This document shows, piece by piece, positions 61,262 through 64,000 of a DNA stretch of 64,000 bases. The notes below the pieces were generated by a model. The model was given only the letters and a program-made list of their open reading frames with translations, ran no database searches and was not told the origin of the DNA. Position 1 is the stretch's first letter. The number at the start of each line of letters is the position of its first letter. The position numbers and the translations under genes were made by a program. Where the stretch lies: contig JAEVYS010000071.1 in NCBI GenBank assembly GCA_023392635.1, positions 19,278-83,277 on the forward strand. Direction: 5' to 3'. This stretch comes from Actinomycetes bacterium (GTDB lineage: Bacteria; Actinomycetota; Actinomycetes; Propionibacteriales; Propionibacteriaceae).

Positions 61262-62914
61262 ATGTCCGCATCACTCTTCCTCTCCGGCGTCGCCGCGTCG
61301 TTCGGCGCACGGCCACTGTTCTCCGGGCTGGACCTGACCCTTGCCGCCGGGGACGTCACCGCCCTGGTCGGCCCCAACGGTTCGGGCAAGACCACGCTGC
61401 TCCGCATCGTCGCCGGGGAACACACGCCCGACGCCGGCTCGGTCCGGCTCGCCCCGCCCGGGGCAACCATCGGTTACCTGCCGCAGTCGCCGCCCTCGGC
61501 GGAGGAGTCGATCCTCGGCTACGCGCGCCGGCGGACGGGTGTCGGTCCCGCGCAGGGAGCCTTCGAGGACGCCGCCGCGCAGCTCGCGGCCGGCGTCCCC
61601 GGCGCGGACGAGCGCTACTCGTCCGCCCTGGACGTCTGGCTGGCGCTGGGCGGCGCCGACCTGGACGTGCGCCTCGCCGAGGTGCTGGCGCGGCTCGAGC
61701 TCGACGTACCGCTGGACCGTGCCGTCGGCACCCTCTCGGGTGGGCAGGCGGCGCGTGCCGGCCTGGCCTCGATCCTGGTCAGCCGCTACGACCTGCTCCT
61801 GCTCGACGAGCCGACGAACAACCTGGACGTCGGCGGGCTGGAGGCCATCACCCGGTTCGTCCAGGGGCTCAGCTCGCCGGTGCTGATCGCCTGCCACGAC
61901 CGCGCGTTCCTGGACGCGGTGGCCACCTCGGTCCTCGAACTCGACCTCCCGCAGCAGGCGGTGAACCACTACACCGGCGGGTGGACGGAGTACCGGGAGG
62001 CGCGCTCGTTGGCCCGCGCGCAGGCCGAGGACGCCTACGCCGCCTACGCCGCCCAGAGGGCCGGCCTGGTGGATCAGGCCCGCCGCAAGACGGAGTGGGC
62101 GCGGGAGGGACGCGCCAGGGCGGCGAAGCTCGGGCCCGGCATGAAGCTGGAGAAGAAGTACCGCGAGGACCGTGCCCGTCGCATGGACCAGCGCGCGGCC
62201 CGCGTCCGCGACGCCGTCGACCGGCTGCCCGAGGTCGAGCAGCCGCGGCGCGAGTGGGAGCTGCGCTACTCGATCAGCGAGGCCGGCGCCTCCGCCGACG
62301 TCGTGCTGACCCTGGACCGGGTGGTGGCGCGCAACGGCGAGTTCCGGCTCGGTCCGGCATCGGCGCAGGTGGCACGGGGAGACCGCGTGGCGCTGGTGGG
62401 ACCGAACGGGTCGGGCAAGTCGACATTGCTCGACGCCGTGCTCGGGGTGCGTCTCGTCGTGTCCGGACGGGTGTCCTGGGGGGCCCGGGTGTCACTCGGC
62501 ACGCTCGACCAGGGGCGCTCGGCCGTGAGCGGGGACGCCCGCCTGCTCGACGTGGTGGCCGACGCCCTGGGCGACACGGAGAGGGTCGCGACCAGGACCC
62601 TGCTGGCCAAGTTTGGGCTCGGCGCCGAACACATCGGGCGGCCCTGCGACAGTCTCTCTCTCGGGGAGCGGACGCGTGCGGCCCTCGCCGTGCTTCAGGG
62701 CCGGGCGGTCAATGTGGTGGTCCTTGACGAGCCGACGAACCACCTGGACGCGGCCGCGATCCAGCAGCTGGAGGCGGCGCTCACCGCATTCGGGGGGACG
62801 CTGCTCATCGTCACGCACGATCGCGCCCTGCTCGCCGCGCTGGAACCGTCCGTCACCTGGGAGTTCTCGCGGCAGGGCGACCACGGGACGCTGGCGGTGC
62901 GGGGCCCGTCCTGA
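61262..62914 (+). CDS. ABC-F ATP-binding protein (ribosome-protection type)
   Basis: The protein has 550 residues. Two ABC domains are present without membrane parts. The first has Walker A GPNGSGKTT, signature LSGGQAARAGL and Walker B LLLLDEPTNNLD. The second has GPNGSGKSTL, LSLGERTRAAL and VVVLDEPTNHLD. Between them is a long Arg/Glu-rich linker (KTEWAREGRARAAKLG and further). This layout is that of ABC-F proteins that release antibiotics from the ribosome or aid translation. ATG 61262 begins the first domain. Confidence 0.88.
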   Translation: MSASLFLSGVAASFGARPLFSGLDLTLAAGDVTALVGPNGSGKTTLLRIVAGEHTPDAGSVRLAPPGATIGYLPQSPPSAEESILGYARRRTGVGPAQGAFEDAAAQLAAGVPGADERYSSALDVWLALGGADLDVRLAEVLARLELDVPLDRAVGTLSGGQAARAGLASILVSRYDLLLLDEPTNNLDVGGLEAITRFVQGLSSPVLIACHDRAFLDAVATSVLELDLPQQAVNHYTGGWTEYREARSLARAQAEDAYAAYAAQRAGLVDQARRKTEWAREGRARAAKLGPGMKLEKKYREDRARRMDQRAARVRDAVDRLPEVEQPRREWELRYSISEAGASADVVLTLDRVVARNGEFRLGPASAQVARGDRVALVGPNGSGKSTLLDAVLGVRLVVSGRVSWGARVSLGTLDQGRSAVSGDARLLDVVADALGDTERVATRTLLAKFGLGAEHIGRPCDSLSLGERTRAALAVLQGRAVNVVVLDEPTNHLDAAAIQQLEAALTAFGGTLLIVTHDRALLAALEPSVTWEFSRQGDHGTLAVRGPS

Positions 62915-62932
62915 GCCCGATACGGCGATCGG

Positions 62933-64000
62933 TCAGCCGGCTCGCAGGAGCGGTCCCAGTTGCTCGTCCTTCTCCAGACGCCCGGCCACCGAGACCGCCA
63001 GCCGTGCGATCAGCCCGAGCGCGAAGGGGAGCGCGAGCATCCCCCAGGCGAGAACGAGGGAGGGCGTCTGCCGCCCGCCCGTGACCGACCTCAGGTCGAG
63101 GGCGGCGGCGAGGGGCCCGGAGAGGCCGAACCCGACGGCGAGGCCGGTGACGGCGGCCATGACGACCGGGACGGTGGCCTCCAGGCCCGCGATCCGGGCC
63201 GCGTCGGCGCGCGAGCCGCCGATCACCCGAAGCTGTGCCGTCGCCCGCCTCCGGCCCGCCGATGCGGAGGCGACCGTCAGGACGACGGCGAGCGCGGCCA
63301 GACCGCCGGCGACGAAGATCCCTGCCGCGAACAGCCCGTCGAGCGCACGCGGCAAGGGCGCGGCCGCCTGCCCGGCCAACCAGCCCGTCCGGGTGAGGAC
63401 GGTTGCATCGGTGCCGGCGAGCGCCTCCGCCAGCCGCGCCTCGGCCGACGGGCCCACCAGCCAGGCATGGCTCGCCGGCACGTCGTGCCCCACCGCCTGC
63501 GCGAGCAGCCGGCGATCGACGACGACCGTGTCGCTCTCGAGTCCTCGTTGCAGCGGGAGAGCCGGCGGCTGCCCGACCACGCGGACCGCGACGGAGTCGT
63601 CGCCCCAGTGCAACGTCGCCGCGTCATGACCCTCGGCGCCGGACAGCAGCACCGGCAGCGCCTGCTGCTCCGGCCGCTCCAGATCGGGCAGGGTCGCAGC
63701 GTCCGGTGCCGGGGTGGCGGCGAGGAGCCGCGCCAGCGCCTCGGCGTCCACAGCGAGGACCGTCACCGAACGGTCGAGCCGGCCGCCGAGGATCTGGCCG
63801 CCCGGAATGAGACCGGCCGTCGCGACGGTCAGGCCGCCCGTGCCGTCCAGGGCCGCGACACCGGCGGGCAGTCCGGCCGGTGCGAGGGTGGAGACGGCGA
63901 CATCGCCGCCCACCGCATCCCACGCGGCCTCGCTCCTGCCCCGCGTGGCCGTCCCGGAGACGCAGGCGGCCACCGTCGCGACCGTGACGCCCACCACCAC
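62933..64000 (-). CDS. FtsX-like ABC transporter permease, C-terminal part (cut by window end)
   Basis: At least 355 residues run off the right edge, where the N-terminus lies. The visible part starts with a membrane helix (VGVTVATVAACVSGTA) and an extracellular MacB-type domain. The helix block AGIFVAGGLAALAVVLTVASASAGRRRATAQLRVIGGSRADAARI, further helices (AATVPVVMAAVTGLAVGFGL, LVLAWGMLALPFALGLIARL) and a short cytoplasmic end LEKDEQLGPLLRAG complete it. Such permeases export lipids or peptides with an ATPase partner, probably encoded beyond the edge. Confidence 0.8.
   Translation of the reverse strand: MVVGVTVATVAACVSGTATRGRSEAAWDAVGGDVAVSTLAPAGLPAGVAALDGTGGLTVATAGLIPGGQILGGRLDRSVTVLAVDAEALARLLAATPAPDAATLPDLERPEQQALPVLLSGAEGHDAATLHWGDDSVAVRVVGQPPALPLQRGLESDTVVVDRRLLAQAVGHDVPASHAWLVGPSAEARLAEALAGTDATVLTRTGWLAGQAAAPLPRALDGLFAAGIFVAGGLAALAVVLTVASASAGRRRATAQLRVIGGSRADAARIAGLEATVPVVMAAVTGLAVGFGLSGPLAAALDLRSVTGGRQTPSLVLAWGMLALPFALGLIARLAVSVAGRLEKDEQLGPLLRAG

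Overview
This 64 kb window is high-GC chromosomal DNA from an actinobacterium. Many genes start with GTG, and coupled genes often share GTGA or ATGA overlaps. Lineage markers include a mycothiol-type DsbA-fold reductase, a DUF3152 protein, a DUF427 protein, an MprAB-like two-component system and SigE-family sigma factors. A lactate permease with a D-lactate dehydrogenase, a pta-ackA pair and a PTS point to fermentative metabolism. I infer Propionibacteriales or Propionibacteriaceae from this; it is not proven by the sequence.

Left region (1-12.2 kb), accessory and decaying DNA. Positions 1-1800 hold gene wreckage: a cold-shock-like 3' end, a SANT-like remnant, a frameshifted DUF4041/T5orf172 pseudogene and a possible IS21-type insertion-sequence end. 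A cpaF/tadA gene (Tad pilus or type II/IV secretion ATPase) is split into a 3' piece (1789-2598) and a 5' piece (11780-12177). Between them sits a 9,186-bp element bounded by a 5-bp CCGTG direct repeat. Its large serine integrase lies at the right end. Joining the two element ends rebuilds an attP with long inverted arms, and joining the chromosomal ends restores the cpaF reading frame exactly. The cargo looks like a small phage-defence set: an McrB-N/PD-(D/E)XK endonuclease, a TIGR02391 (Hypoth_Ymh) protein with a HEPN-like motif, a TIR-domain protein and a DUF3800 protein. It also has a three-gene operon of unknown function, preceded by a 105-bp near-perfect palindrome.

Middle region (12.2-37.7 kb), core metabolism and regulation. 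A TetR gene with its own palindromic operator precedes gap. Then come mutY, remains of the Tad locus (a SAF-domain protein and a MinD-like gene with an in-frame amber stop), a sigma factor, an AEC transporter, an MFS transporter, redox and HAD enzymes, and a SigE-type sigma factor with its membrane partner. These are followed by an oxidoreductase, argF, a YvlD-type membrane protein with a tyrosine phosphatase, an MprAB-like two-component system, an isochorismatase-fold hydrolase, a lactate permease/D-lactate dehydrogenase operon with a divergent GntR regulator, and rpsF-ssb-rpsR-rplI.

Right region (37.7-64 kb). It carries a secreted protein with Ig-like repeats, an HTH-STAND NTPase with a tandem HTH-only paralogue, an acyl-CoA synthetase, a deoxyribonuclease-IV-like TIM-barrel protein, pta-ackA, transporters, a racemase, an XRE gene beside two clpP genes, a TetR/metallo-hydrolase divergent pair with a perfect operator, a PTS IIBCA gene with its antiterminator and RNA target, an AlkZ-like protein, an ABC-F protein and a truncated FtsX-like permease at the edge. 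A paired 35-bp inverted repeat of one sequence family occurs at two distant intergenic sites (26517-26596 and 46562-46641). I saw no rRNA, tRNA or CRISPR array.
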